Source of the DNA: JAYKJB01 sp035284745 [NCBI: Candidatus Sericytochromatia bacterium]
GTDB taxonomy: Bacteria; Cyanobacteriota; Sericytochromatia; S15B-MN24
Direction: 5' to 3'
DNA: 64,000 bases
Assembly (NCBI GenBank): GCA_035284745.1
Contig: JAYKIL010000008.1
Span: 310,001-374,000 of the forward strand
Shown here: in pieces, positions 8,305 to 17,884 of the stretch
Position numbering within the stretch: position 1 is the stretch's first letter
How the letters are laid out: every line of letters begins with the position of its first letter
Program-made: the position numbers and the translations under genes
The notes under the pieces: generated by a model
What the model was told of the DNA's origin: nothing
Database searches by the model: none
What the model saw: only the letters and a program-made list of their open reading frames with translations

Positions 8305-10395
8305 ATGCTGAAACCAAATAACCCATCATCTCGACACTTTCGGATCCTGGCCGCGCTCACGGGCTTTGCTGTAGCAGGCTGCGGGCAAAACCTATCAATT
8401 CTTGACGCAACCAACGGCGGAATTCGCGCCGCTCGCCTCTCAACCAATGCGACGGGGCAAGGAACAGCAGGGCTCATTGGCGCAAAAGGCGACAAAGGCG
8501 ACCCAGGCCCCATTGGCCCGGCGGGCCCACAGGGTCCCAAAGGGGATCCCGGCGCGGTGGGGGCCGCTGGCGCAACAGGGCCGGCGGGTGCAGAGGGAGC
8601 CCGTGGGCCCACAGGTGTGGGGCAGCAGGGCCCTGCTGGGGCGACCCCTGCAACCCTCTTAACCAACGCCTATCAGTTAACGGCAGCAGAAAGTGTTCTG
8701 GCGGTCGAGAACTCTGGGGCCTTCGTTCCGGGCGCCGTACTCGTCATTCGCAGCGGCAGCAACCTTTTTCACGCCACAGTCATTAACGTCACCGAGCGCT
8801 CATTGCGTGTTTTGGCACTCAACTATTCGGGGGATGCGGCGCCTGGGACTGATTTTCCTGTGGGCGCCATGGTGGGCCTGGCAGGCCTGCGGGGGGTCCA
8901 AGGGGCTCAAGGCCCTGCGGGGGCTCAAGGTGTGGCAGGGCCTGCAGGGCCTGCGCCTGTCACAACCCTCTCTGTTCCTTACGTGGTCGCAACAGGAACC
9001 ATTTCGGTCGCCGTCGCGAATCCAACCCCGTTCATCGTCAACAGTGTGTTGCTGTTAAGTCAGGGAACCAATCAATTGTATGTCACGCTCGTCGCGAAGA
9101 ATGACACCTCTTTATCGATCGCCCCGGTGGCAACCGCCGTCAATGCTCCTGTAGGGACAGTCTTTAACAACGGCGCTGTCATTGGGGTGGTGGGGGCCGT
9201 CGGCCCTCAAGGACTCCCCGGGGCCGCGGGCCTGAACGGGCCCAGTCCGTTTACCCGCATCGCAGCGGGGAATTCCTACACCGTTGATACCCTACCGCGC
9301 GACATCCGGGCCGAGGACACCACGGCGTTTGTTCCGTTAAGCACCTTGATCATCTCCCAAGGTGCCAATCGAGTCCACGTTCGATTGAATTCGAAAACCG
9401 CCACCCAACTGAATGTGACCCCGCTCGATGCCCCTGGAGATGAAGATCCTGGCTTCGTGTTCAATGAATTTGCGTTGATCGGGGTGGCGGGCCCCCAAGG
9501 GGTTGAAGGTCCTGCCGGGGCCGCGGGGGCCGCGGGGGGTCCCGGGCCGCAAGGAGACCCTGGCGTTCAAGGCGACCCGGGTCCTCAGGGTGCAGTGGGT
9601 TCAATTTCTACCGCGGCGAACGCTTACACGACCATGTCGCCACCCATTGACGGCCCTTTGACGGTCGCGAACGGAGAGAGCTTCATTCCCGGCAGCGTAT
9701 TGCTCATCGCCCGCGCCGATGGAACGGCGCGTGCTCACTTGCGGCTGGTCTCGAGAGCAGGCAATGTCCTAACGGTCAGACCATTGCAGTACAACAATGA
9801 CGCGGCCGCTCCGACCCTCTTCGACGTCGGCTCGCTCGTCGGCGTTGCTGGAGAACAGGGCACCACAGCCAACCGGCCTCTCATTCGGTTTTCTACGACA
9901 GTGAACGTAGGGGATATTAATGCAGATGGCGTGCGCGGCATCGATCGAAGCAACGGCCTTTCCTCCGTCATTGTCCCGACCGGAGGGCTGACCATTGGTC
10001 CCCCGCCCACGGCGGCCGGCGAACGCGTCATCGCGAATCGTCAGACCGATTATCAGGCCACGCTCTTCGGACGCGGGGTTAAGATTACCGGTGCCTTGGT
10101 CCTTAGTATGCGCTCGGCTGCGGCGGCCCAAGGGGTAGTCCGGGTCCGGGCGCTGGTGACCCCACAAGGAGGCGCTGAGACGCCGGTCTATGACTCGGGA
10201 TTTGTGGGCGGCCGGGTGGAAGGGTTGTGGTCGGTGGGAATTCCCATTGAAGGCATTTTCCCGTACGTCAATTCGAACATCTTTTATGGTTTGCGACTGG
10301 TCGTAAATATGGGGTGCGGTAACAACACCACCGACCTGGACAGTACCAACGCACTTGACCACGTATCGGGCAATGTCACGATGATGGAACTTTAG
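8305..10395 (+). CDS. Collagen-like lipoprotein with interleaved repeat modules
   Basis: A 696-residue protein from ATG 8305. Residues 1-26 form a lipoprotein signal ending in AVAGC. Four collagen-like Gly-X-Y stretches occur at about residues 53-115, 192-217, 296-316 and 395-435. They alternate with four related beta-rich modules of about 75 residues. These share the pattern F(V/I)PxSVLLIxxGxN, a central L(N/S/R)V, and (A/S)(M/L/V)(V/I)GVAG leading into the next Gly-X-Y run. A unique C-terminal domain of about 175 residues contains DINADGVRGIDRSNG, a possible Ca-binding loop. Proline is sparse in the later triplets. It is probably a trimeric, fibrous, surface-anchored protein. It lies between two oppositely oriented kelch lipoprotein genes. 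Confidence 0.85.
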   Translation: MLKPNNPSSRHFRILAALTGFAVAGCGQNLSILDATNGGIRAARLSTNATGQGTAGLIGAKGDKGDPGPIGPAGPQGPKGDPGAVGAAGATGPAGAEGARGPTGVGQQGPAGATPATLLTNAYQLTAAESVLAVENSGAFVPGAVLVIRSGSNLFHATVINVTERSLRVLALNYSGDAAPGTDFPVGAMVGLAGLRGVQGAQGPAGAQGVAGPAGPAPVTTLSVPYVVATGTISVAVANPTPFIVNSVLLLSQGTNQLYVTLVAKNDTSLSIAPVATAVNAPVGTVFNNGAVIGVVGAVGPQGLPGAAGLNGPSPFTRIAAGNSYTVDTLPRDIRAEDTTAFVPLSTLIISQGANRVHVRLNSKTATQLNVTPLDAPGDEDPGFVFNEFALIGVAGPQGVEGPAGAAGAAGGPGPQGDPGVQGDPGPQGAVGSISTAANAYTTMSPPIDGPLTVANGESFIPGSVLLIARADGTARAHLRLVSRAGNVLTVRPLQYNNDAAAPTLFDVGSLVGVAGEQGTTANRPLIRFSTTVNVGDINADGVRGIDRSNGLSSVIVPTGGLTIGPPPTAAGERVIANRQTDYQATLFGRGVKITGALVLSMRSAAAAQGVVRVRALVTPQGGAETPVYDSGFVGGRVEGLWSVGIPIEGIFPYVNSNIFYGLRLVVNMGCGNNTTDLDSTNALDHVSGNVTMMEL

Positions 10396-10444
10396 ACCGT
10401 CGCACCCCATTTGACACTGGCGGCGGCGCAACGGGGGCTCGCCT

Positions 10445-11935
10445 TTAGAGGGTCTTTACGCGGAATACGCGGTCTGACGAGCGTCTGTCTGGGTATGTGA
10501 GACCGCCCGCCAAGTAGAAATAGCCGCCGTGGTAAATGGCGGCCATTCGCGAGATCGGCCGCCGCCCCACGGGTTCACCCTCCACAACGGGCAAAGCCCC
10601 CAAGTCCCGCCACAACTTTTGCCCAGGATTAAACTCGTAAATTCTCTCTGTCGGGGTTCCATCATCGCGGATGCCACCGAAAAAGAAAATTCTGCCGGCC
10701 ACCTCCACGGTTGCCGCAAAAGACCACGTCTCGGGGGTGCCAATGGAGCGCCCTGAAGAATCCGTGAGCAAACGCCACGTGTCCTTCACCGTATCGTACA
10801 CTTCAATCGGACGGTGCCCCCCTCCGATCAACCAGACCTCGTTTCCCTGAACATACGAATATGCCCCCGCCCGCGCGTTCAGACTGGCTGCCCGTTCAAC
10901 GAAAGTGCCGACAGGCAATCCATCCTCCCGTTTGAGTTCGATGCGCTCGGTCGAGTTTAATGTTTGGCCCCCTTGGCGGCCGCCAAAAACATACAGATGT
11001 TCATTGACGACGGCGGCACACGCATCCGTCCGGGGCGCAATCAAGCCGACCGTCTCCAGTCTTTCAGCAACCTTCCGTAAAGGAGAATGAAGATCCACCA
11101 CCCCGGTATCGCTGTTCTCCCGCCGTCCGCCTACAATGTATTGAAACTGCCCGCCCGGATGTGGCGCTACGGCATAGCCCGCCCGCGGAATCCCAGTGCC
11201 AGTCAAAGCAATGGTCGACCAAGTGCTTCTCTCGCCGGGAACAAACGAGAAGGCTTGATTACGGGGCAAAATAGGATTTTCAACGCCGTCAACACTGCCC
11301 CAAAGGGAAACAAAGGCCGGTGGCTCCGCATTATCCGGCATCATTTGATGATGACTGGTCGGCAAGGGCATCGAGGCCATTTCTTGCCACTCCACCAGTT
11401 TGATGGGTTTGAAAAACTTTACTTCCACCCGACCTGTTCGTTTTTCAGTGTCTGTTGCTTCGATAATGATGGTGTGATCGCCACTCGGAACCTGGGTTAA
11501 CAATGGGGGGTCAGAGAGGCTGTTTTCGACGTTGGGGTTCCAATTTTCAAGACGAAAGAGTGGGCCCGGACCATCGAGAAGGGCCAACTCACGACCGTCG
11601 AACAGAATGCGAGCCCGCACAATCGGACGTGAGTCGACGGTGTCCGCCGTGAAAGCGAAAGAAATGGAATTCCGAGAAAAATCGGTGGTTGAGGCCGGCT
11701 CCAGAAGAGTAATCCGGGGCTCCGGTGTTGGCGTTGGAGCGGGGGTTGCCGCGGGAGGGGCCTCAGAAGGAAAAGGAACCGGAGTCGCATCCGGGTCAAT
11801 ACTCGCAGCCGGGTTCAGTGGCACCGCCGACGCAGAGGCCACACTGCCCGACTTGAGTTGAGTGCAGGCACCGTTTGAAAAAAACAATATCGCGCACCCT
11901 AAATGTGCGATGAGGCGCGCTTGCATACCCGTCAC
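10445..11935 (-). CDS. Kelch-repeat lipoprotein (paralogue 2)
   Basis: The 496-residue product is read from GTG 11935 because GGAG lies seven bases upstream; ATG 11926 is the alternative. The signal peptide ends FSNGAC, a weak lipobox. A Pro/Ala/Thr linker with repeated APTPTP-like units precedes an Ig-like domain with LENWNPNV, the same element as in paralogue 1. Five kelch blades follow (FQYIVGGRR, LYVFGGRQ, VWLIGGGH, IFFFGGIR, FYLAGGLT). It is probably an exported propeller protein involved in binding. The frame extends upstream of 11935 but that part has no signal-like or conserved character and overlaps the divergent aldehyde dehydrogenase promoter. Confidence 0.8.
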   Translation of the reverse strand: MTGMQARLIAHLGCAILFFSNGACTQLKSGSVASASAVPLNPAASIDPDATPVPFPSEAPPAATPAPTPTPEPRITLLEPASTTDFSRNSISFAFTADTVDSRPIVRARILFDGRELALLDGPGPLFRLENWNPNVENSLSDPPLLTQVPSGDHTIIIEATDTEKRTGRVEVKFFKPIKLVEWQEMASMPLPTSHHQMMPDNAEPPAFVSLWGSVDGVENPILPRNQAFSFVPGERSTWSTIALTGTGIPRAGYAVAPHPGGQFQYIVGGRRENSDTGVVDLHSPLRKVAERLETVGLIAPRTDACAAVVNEHLYVFGGRQGGQTLNSTERIELKREDGLPVGTFVERAASLNARAGAYSYVQGNEVWLIGGGHRPIEVYDTVKDTWRLLTDSSGRSIGTPETWSFAATVEVAGRIFFFGGIRDDGTPTERIYEFNPGQKLWRDLGALPVVEGEPVGRRPISRMAAIYHGGYFYLAGGLTYPDRRSSDRVFRVKTL

Positions 11936-12084
11936 TGTATCTCTCCGCGTGGGCCGCTTGTCCGCCGGTGTCGTCGCCGGGATCAAAAGCAACAGGGATT
12001 TAACGTACCAAACGGTGCCCTTCCACATCAAGTCGGGTACATCTCTGGTGCGACGCGTGGCCTGTGCGCACAAGGAGCAAGTAT

Positions 12085-13563
12085 ATGTCCTACCCACACA
12101 CTCAAAATGCCGTCACAACAGCCTGCAACCTCATTAACGGCGCCTGGGAAGCCCCTGGTCAGCACCCACTGATTGAGAACCGCAATCCCTTTGACGCACG
12201 GGAGCTTTTGGGTTACGCGCCTGACTCATCACGCGCCGACGCTGCGCGAGCGATCGAAGCCGCTCGTTCAGCGTTTACCCAATGGCGGTTGGTGCCAGCG
12301 CCTCAGCGTGGGAAATTGGTCGAGCAGGCTGCTCGCCTCTTGCTCGAACGCAAAGAGGCGATCGCTCGGGCCCTTACGCAAGAGGAAGGAAAAACCCTGG
12401 GCGAATCCCTGGGTGAAGTTGAACGAGCGATCGCTTGTATCACCTTCGCCGCCGGAGAAGGCGTACGACTTGTGGGGCGGACCATCCCGTCAGCGGGTAC
12501 GACGGGCTTTCATTACACCGTGCGTGAACCCCTAGGAGTCGTCGGCCTCATTACGCCCTGGAATTTCCCGGTTTCGATTCCGGCGTGGAAAATTGCCCCC
12601 GCCCTCGTGGCCGGTAACACCGCCGTGTTGAAGCCTTCTCCGTTGACACCCATCACAGCGGAAATGGTCGTTGGCTGTTTCGTCGATGCGGGCGTACCGG
12701 CGGGGGTTCTAAACCTGGTTCACGGCACCACGGATGTTGGCTTGGAATTGACGCAGAATCCCTGTGTAAAAGCGGTCAGTTTCACGGGTTCCACACACGT
12801 GGGGAAAGCCGTTTATCAACAGACAGCGGCCCATACCGGGCGTTGCCTGATGGAGATGGGGGGGAAAAACCCACTGGTGGTTTTGGCTGACGCCGACCTT
12901 AAACTGGCCGCAAAACAAGCTTCACTAGGGGCCTTTGGCAGCACGGGGCAACGCTGCACAGCAACTTCCCGGATTATCGTTGAAAAGCCCGTTCAAGATG
13001 AGTTCGAACGGCTCTTGTTGGAGGAAGTGGCCCAAATTGTCATGGGCGACGGACTCGCGTCCGAGACCACCATGGGCCCTTGCGTCGATATGAACCGCCA
13101 AAAGGAAATCTTGGCCCATATTTCTCAGGCCCACGCAGACGGTGCAAAATTGCTGTGCGGGGGGGGCATCCCCGGCGCCCCCGCACTTTCCCACGGCTAT
13201 TTCATTGAAGCAACGGTGTTCAACGGAGTCACCCCTGCGATGCGCCTCTTTCGCGAGGAAGTTTTTGGCCCCGTGCTCGCGATCACCACCGCAGACAATT
13301 ATGACCACGCGCTCGCCCTTGCCAATGATTGTGCCTTCGGACTTTCCTCTTCAATCTTCACAAGCAATCTTAATTCGGCGATGCGTTTTGCCCGTGACAG
13401 CGAAGTAGGAATGGTTCACGTCAATGTCAACACCACGTATTCTGAACCTCATCTTCCGTTCGGCGGCACCAAAGATTCCGGCTTCGGTGGACGTGAAGCC
13501 GGCTGGGAGTCGCTCGAGTTCTATACCGAGTGGAAAACCGTCTATATGGACGGTCTGTATTGA
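12085..13563 (+). CDS. Aldehyde dehydrogenase (semialdehyde-type)
   Basis: A 492-residue cytosolic NAD(P)+-dependent aldehyde dehydrogenase. ATG 12085 follows AAGGAG with good spacing. The catalytic residues are visible: Asn in PWNFPVS, the general base Glu in LMEMGGKNP, and the nucleophile Cys in GSTGQRCTATS. The cofactor-binding Lys lies in VLKPSPLTP. The overall pattern (EEGKTLGES, EMGGKNPLVV, GGTKDSGFGGREAG) resembles alpha-ketoglutaric semialdehyde or succinate semialdehyde dehydrogenases more than betaine aldehyde enzymes. No pathway genes are adjacent, so the substrate is open. It is convergent with typA, 9 bp away. Confidence 0.9.
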   Translation: MSYPHTQNAVTTACNLINGAWEAPGQHPLIENRNPFDARELLGYAPDSSRADAARAIEAARSAFTQWRLVPAPQRGKLVEQAARLLLERKEAIARALTQEEGKTLGESLGEVERAIACITFAAGEGVRLVGRTIPSAGTTGFHYTVREPLGVVGLITPWNFPVSIPAWKIAPALVAGNTAVLKPSPLTPITAEMVVGCFVDAGVPAGVLNLVHGTTDVGLELTQNPCVKAVSFTGSTHVGKAVYQQTAAHTGRCLMEMGGKNPLVVLADADLKLAAKQASLGAFGSTGQRCTATSRIIVEKPVQDEFERLLLEEVAQIVMGDGLASETTMGPCVDMNRQKEILAHISQAHADGAKLLCGGGIPGAPALSHGYFIEATVFNGVTPAMRLFREEVFGPVLAITTADNYDHALALANDCAFGLSSSIFTSNLNSAMRFARDSEVGMVHVNVNTTYSEPHLPFGGTKDSGFGGREAGWESLEFYTEWKTVYMDGLY

Positions 13564-13572
13564 AGCCCCGTC

Positions 13573-15360
13573 TTAACGATCGTGGCGTGAAAGTTTGGCT
13601 TTACGCAATCGAATCGACTGAGGGGTGACCTCAACCAGTTCATCATCGGCGATATACTCCATCGAGCGCTCCAAAGTCATCTCGACCGGAACCTGCAGGG
13701 CAGTCAGGACTTCTGCGCCGGCAGAGCGCATGTTGGTCAACTTTTTGGCCTTACAAACGTTCACGTCCAAGTCCTGTAAACGATTGTGTTCCCCCACAAT
13801 CATGCCGGAGTAGACTTTGGTTCCCGGTTTGATAAAGAAGAATCCGCGATCCTCAAAGTTCTGGATGGCATAGGCGGTGGCCTCACCATCTTCCCACGCG
13901 ATCATGACGCCATTGCGTTGTTGTCCGATGTCGCCGGCATGTGCCTCGTAATCAAAGAATGAGTGGCTGAGAATACCCTCGCCCTTTGTCATTCGGATGA
14001 AATCGCTGCGAAAGCCGATCAAGCCCCTCGCCGGAATCAAAAATTCAACCAGTGTCCGCGTCCCATCACTGTGCATGTGCTGCATCATTCCGCGGCGTGA
14101 CCCGATGCGCTCAATGCAGGCGCCAGCGGCCCAGTCCGGCACATCTAAAACGAGTGTTTCAAAGGGCTCGTACACGGCGCCATCAATCGTCTTATTGATG
14201 ACTTTCGGCTTTCCAATGAGAAACTCATAGCCTTCGCGACGCATCGTTTCAAACAAGACACCCAAGTGCAATTCCCCACGGCCCGAAAGCAGGAAAGTGT
14301 CAGCGGAGTCCGTATCTTCAACACGCAGGGCCACATTACTCTCAAGTTCCCGGGTGAGGCGGTCACGCAGTTGGCGACTCGTGACAAATTTTCCTTCCCG
14401 CCCGGCAAAAGGAGAATCGTTGACGGACATACGAATCTGCATCGTGGGTTCATCCACGCGAATCAAGGGCAGGGGGTGGGGATCGGACGCCAGGGCCAAC
14501 GTTTCCCCGATGTTTGCATCAGGAAAGCCTGCAACGGCCACGATGTCACCCGCCCTTGCTTCATCCACATCCAACCGTTTGAGACCAGAGAACGAAAAAA
14601 GTTTGGAAACCTTACCCCGCGTATGGCTGCCATCAGCCCGTATCAAGACAAGTTGCTCCCCTTGCCGGACCACACCGTTGTGGATTCGCCCAATCACAAT
14701 GCGACCCAAATACTCCGAATAGTCGAGCGTCGTCACCTGCAACTGGAGAGGCAGGGACTCGTCTCCGATAGGAGGCGGAACATGATGCAGAATGGCGTCA
14801 AAAAGGGGTGATAGATCGCGGCGTTCATCCTCCAAAGACTTGATGGCATAACCGCTAATCCCCGACGCATAAACGATGGGAAATTCGATTTGGTCGTCGT
14901 CCGCGCCAAGTTCTATAAACAGGTCCAACACCCGGTCAACGGCCCTCGCCGGGTCAGCACCCGGGCGATCGATCTTGTTAACCACCACAATGGGCTTCAA
15001 ACCCTGCTCTAAGGCCTTACGCAGAACAAATCGAGTCTGGGGCATCGGCCCCTCGAAGGCATCCACCAACAGCAAGCAACCGTCCACCATCCCAAGCACC
15101 CGTTCTACTTCACCGCCAAAATCCGCGTGACCGGGGGTGTCTACGATGTTGATCTTGTGGTCTCCATAGGAAATTGCCGTGTTTTTTGCCAGGATGGTAA
15201 TCCCCCGTTCGCGTTCCAAATCGTTGGAATCCATCACGCACTCTTGTACCTGCTCGTGGGCACGGAACGCGCCAGCCTGCTTCAGCAACCCATCAACAAG
15301 CGTAGTCTTACCGTGGTCGACGTGCGCGATGATCGCGACGTTCCGGAGATGATGATTCAA
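13573..15360 (-). CDS. typA: Ribosome-associated GTPase TypA/BipA
   Basis: A translational GTPase of the EF-G/LepA superfamily that acts in ribosome assembly and stress responses. Visible motifs are the P-loop [10 protein letters not shown] near the N-terminus, G3 [12 protein letters not shown] and G4 NKIDR. They are followed by the EF-G-like domains and the TypA-specific C-terminal domain with [10 protein letters not shown]. The length (595 residues) is normal. Start TTG 15360 is chosen since GAGG lies six bases upstream and the P-loop begins soon after, as in the family; a TTG at 15381 is possible. It is divergent from tig. Confidence 0.95.
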   Translation of the reverse strand: MNHHLRNVAIIAHVDHGKTTLVDGLLKQAGAFRAHEQVQECVMDSNDLERERGITILAKNTAISYGDHKINIVDTPGHADFGGEVERVLGMVDGCLLLVDAFEGPMPQTRFVLRKALEQGLKPIVVVNKIDRPGADPARAVDRVLDLFIELGADDDQIEFPIVYASGISGYAIKSLEDERRDLSPLFDAILHHVPPPIGDESLPLQLQVTTLDYSEYLGRIVIGRIHNGVVRQGEQLVLIRADGSHTRGKVSKLFSFSGLKRLDVDEARAGDIVAVAGFPDANIGETLALASDPHPLPLIRVDEPTMQIRMSVNDSPFAGREGKFVTSRQLRDRLTRELESNVALRVEDTDSADTFLLSGRGELHLGVLFETMRREGYEFLIGKPKVINKTIDGAVYEPFETLVLDVPDWAAGACIERIGSRRGMMQHMHSDGTRTLVEFLIPARGLIGFRSDFIRMTKGEGILSHSFFDYEAHAGDIGQQRNGVMIAWEDGEATAYAIQNFEDRGFFFIKPGTKVYSGMIVGEHNRLQDLDVNVCKAKKLTNMRSAGAEVLTALQVPVEMTLERSMEYIADDELVEVTPQSIRLRKAKLSRHDR

Positions 15361-15381
15361 AGGGGACCTCAATCTGTACAA

Positions 15382-15696
15382 CAGTGGCCGGGGAGTGAAT
15401 CGCTAGACCTTCAGGAGCCCGAAAGTTTCGACATCCCCATGGTACTAGAGGTCTATTCTTTCCGCAAAAGTGCGTCATAACAAGTTTCTCGAAGCCCCGC
15501 CAGAACGCAGTGGGCACTGAGCAAAACAGGAGGGGTATGGTATACTTCCAACTGAGCTTGTTGAAGCGTCTGTGGGAGTCAGTCATCGAGGTTGCGATCT
15601 GACGGTGGCTCGGCTCCCTTCGTTGTCACCCCGCCGGGGGTCCCCGGCCCAGCCTCTTCTTATTACGAGAGGCGTTGGACTCAAGGAGTTCCACTC
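15382..15696. other. typA-tig intergenic region
   Basis: This 315-bp gap carries an extended -10 promoter for tig (15538-15546) and the typA ribosome-binding site. Reading frames continue upstream of tig into the gap, but they lack conserved sequence and precede the chosen tig start. No other feature is visible. Confidence 0.5.
15538..15546 (+). promoter_or_regulatory. Extended -10 promoter of tig-clpP-clpX
   Basis: TGGTATACT matches the extended -10 consensus TGnTATAnT. No good -35 box is present at 17 bp. It lies about 150 bp before the tig start. Confidence 0.5.
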
Positions 15697-17148
15697 GTGA
15701 AGGTCACGCTCGAAAAAAAGGAAAAGAACCAGGTCCACCTCGAGGTGGAAGTCGATATCGATCGAGTTAAAAAAGCGTTGGAGCATGCTTATCGGCAGGC
15801 CAGCCAACGGGTGAACATCCCAGGGTTCAGAAAGGGCAAAGCCCCCCGCCAACTGGTAGAACGCACGGTAGGGTCAGATTACATCAAGAGCACTGCGCTT
15901 GAAAAACTGATCCCTGAGGCCTTGGAACATGCGGTTCAGCAAGAATCGCTCGAAGTGATTGAGCGCCCTAACGTAGAGGTTGTGGAATTTGAAACGAACA
16001 AGGCATTGGTCTTCAAGGCACAGGTTCCTGTTCGCCCGGATGTAGAGTTCAAGAGTTCCTACACCGAGTTGTCCGCCCAAGCCCCGAAGATCGAGATTGA
16101 CCCTGATGCGGTTGAGTCGAAACTGACACAAATGCGCGAGGAGAAAGCCATCTACGTGGCTGCGCCCAAAGCCATCGTCCAGGGCGACGTGGCAATGATC
16201 GACTTCTCGGGTCGCCTGAAAGACGAAGAGCAGCCTTTTGAAGGCGGAACCGCTGAGAACTTCAGGGCCGAGGTAGCCCCCGGGCGCTTCATTGATGGGT
16301 TTATGGAAAATTTGATCGGCTTGGAAGCCGGCGGAGAGAAAAGCTTCGAGGTTCAATTCCCAGAGCAGTACCATGCGCCGAATCTTGCCGGGAAACCTGC
16401 GATCTTCGACATCAAGGTGCGTGAGGTGCAGGCCAAGGCTGTGCCCGAACTGGACGACGCGTTCGCTGCTGCGTGCGGCGATTTCAACACGGTGGATGAC
16501 CTCCGTGCGCACGTGATCAAGGAACTCACCGAGGAAGCGGAAGAAAGCCGGGACAGCCTTCTGCGGCAGCAGGTGCTCGATCAGGTCATCGAGAAGTCGG
16601 ATGTGGAAATTCCCGAGGTGATGGTCACGCGAGAGATTGAATTCCTGATGCGTCAGTATCTTCAAGTGATGCAAGCACAAGGGATGGATGTGAATCGTAT
16701 GTTCACCCGCGAGCGTGTGGAGCAGTGGCGTGGAGAATTGCGCGAGGAAGCCGTCAAGCGCATTCGGACCAGTCTCACATTGGGAACCATCGCCAAGGCC
16801 GAAGGCATCGCGATTACCCAAGAAGAGGTGGACACCGAAATAACTCAATATGCGGCAATGTACCGGGTCGATCCCTCGGCCGTGAGAAACCAATTAATCG
16901 AAAGCGGTGGCTGGACCACACTCGCCGACGAAGTGTTATCCAACAAAATCTTGGATTGGTTGCTTGAAAAAGCCGATGTAAAAGAAGGGCCTATCCCAGA
17001 AAAGTATGCGCCCACACCAGAGGGTGATGCGATGGAGGAGGCCGCTTCTTCGGAAGGAACCGACGCCGCGCCGGCACCAAAGAAAACCACGCGCAAGAAG
17101 AAAGCCGCTGAGGCCGAAGAAGCAGTGGCCGAGCCAGCCGAAGCATAA
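15697..17148 (+). CDS. tig: Trigger factor
   Basis: A ribosome-bound chaperone with peptidyl-prolyl isomerase activity that receives nascent chains. The 483-residue product has the N-terminal ribosome-docking signature GFRKGKAPRQLVERTVG (about 45-61), a central FKBP domain (about 155-245, VAMIDFSGRL...FIDGFMENLIG) and a helical C-terminal chaperone domain. It ends in an unusual tail of about 45 residues rich in Ala, Glu and Lys (KKTTRKKKAAEAEE). Start GTG 15697 lies eight bases after AAGGAG; the upstream extension of the frame is not family-like. The order tig-clpP-clpX is the classic arrangement. Confidence 0.95.
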   Translation: MKVTLEKKEKNQVHLEVEVDIDRVKKALEHAYRQASQRVNIPGFRKGKAPRQLVERTVGSDYIKSTALEKLIPEALEHAVQQESLEVIERPNVEVVEFETNKALVFKAQVPVRPDVEFKSSYTELSAQAPKIEIDPDAVESKLTQMREEKAIYVAAPKAIVQGDVAMIDFSGRLKDEEQPFEGGTAENFRAEVAPGRFIDGFMENLIGLEAGGEKSFEVQFPEQYHAPNLAGKPAIFDIKVREVQAKAVPELDDAFAAACGDFNTVDDLRAHVIKELTEEAEESRDSLLRQQVLDQVIEKSDVEIPEVMVTREIEFLMRQYLQVMQAQGMDVNRMFTRERVEQWRGELREEAVKRIRTSLTLGTIAKAEGIAITQEEVDTEITQYAAMYRVDPSAVRNQLIESGGWTTLADEVLSNKILDWLLEKADVKEGPIPEKYAPTPEGDAMEEAASSEGTDAAPAPKKTTRKKKAAEAEEAVAEPAEA

Positions 17149-17223
17149 GGCCAGAATCTGCCCAAGCAGTCGTCGTCATTTTCTGCCAATATCCGTTACA
17201 CTGAATCTCGGAGGAAGAACATC

Positions 17224-17880
17224 GTGGCATTAAATCTCAAAATGGGACTCGTCCCGATGGTCGTTGAATCTACAAGCCGTGGAGAGAGGTCGTTCGACAT
17301 CTTCTCTCGGCTCCTGAAAGAGCGAATCATATTTTTGGGTACGCCGATCGATGACACCGTGGCTTCCCTTATCATTGCCCAGTTGCTTTTTCTGGAGGCA
17401 GAGGATCCCGAGAAAGACATCATGGTGTACATCAACAGTCCGGGCGGTGTTGTGACCGCCGGGATGGCGATATACGACACGATGCAGTACATCAAACCGC
17501 AGGTGTCGACGATTTGCTTGGGGCAGGCTGCTTCGATGGGGGCCTTTCTGCTGGCGGCAGGGGCCCCCGGCAAGCGCATCGCCCTGCCGAATGCACGCAT
17601 TATGATTCACCAACCTCTGGGTGGTGCGCAGGGTCAGGCGACAGACATTGAAATTCAAGCGGCAGAGATTCTGCGCATCAAGAAAAGATTGAATGAGTTG
17701 CTGTCAATTCATACCGGTCAGCCGCTGGAAAAGCTTGAAAAGGACACGGACCGAGATTTCTTCATGTCCCCATCGGACGCAAAGCAATACGGTTTGATTG
17801 ATGAAGTGTTAACGCCGCGGATTGGTGCTGACAACGTGCCGATGCCGGAGGCGGGGAGCACTGACGCGGGAGGAACCTAG
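17224..17880 (+). CDS. clpP: ATP-dependent Clp protease proteolytic subunit
   Basis: A cytosolic serine protease that forms tetradecameric barrels with ClpX. The catalytic triad is visible: Ser in [10 protein letters not shown], His in [10 protein letters not shown], and Asp in [10 protein letters not shown]. The length of 218 residues includes a short C-terminal tail beyond the core. GTG 17224 is preceded by GGAGG at normal spacing. A TTACACT sequence some 35 bases upstream could be a local promoter -10, giving clpP expression apart from tig. Confidence 0.96.
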   Translation: MALNLKMGLVPMVVESTSRGERSFDIFSRLLKERIIFLGTPIDDTVASLIIAQLLFLEAEDPEKDIMVYINSPGGVVTAGMAIYDTMQYIKPQVSTICLGQAASMGAFLLAAGAPGKRIALPNARIMIHQPLGGAQGQATDIEIQAAEILRIKKRLNELLSIHTGQPLEKLEKDTDRDFFMSPSDAKQYGLIDEVLTPRIGADNVPMPEAGSTDAGGT

Positions 17881-17884
17881 AACC

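Noticed and set aside
9769-10431. Leftward frame of 220 codons inside the collagen-like gene
   Set aside because: It is antisense to a well-supported gene, with no start signal and no domain.
15874-16893. Long leftward frame of 339 codons inside tig
   Set aside because: It is antisense to a clearly conserved trigger factor gene, is rich in His/Leu/Arg as expected for a mirror of Glu/Gln/Ala codons, and has no SD or family resemblance.
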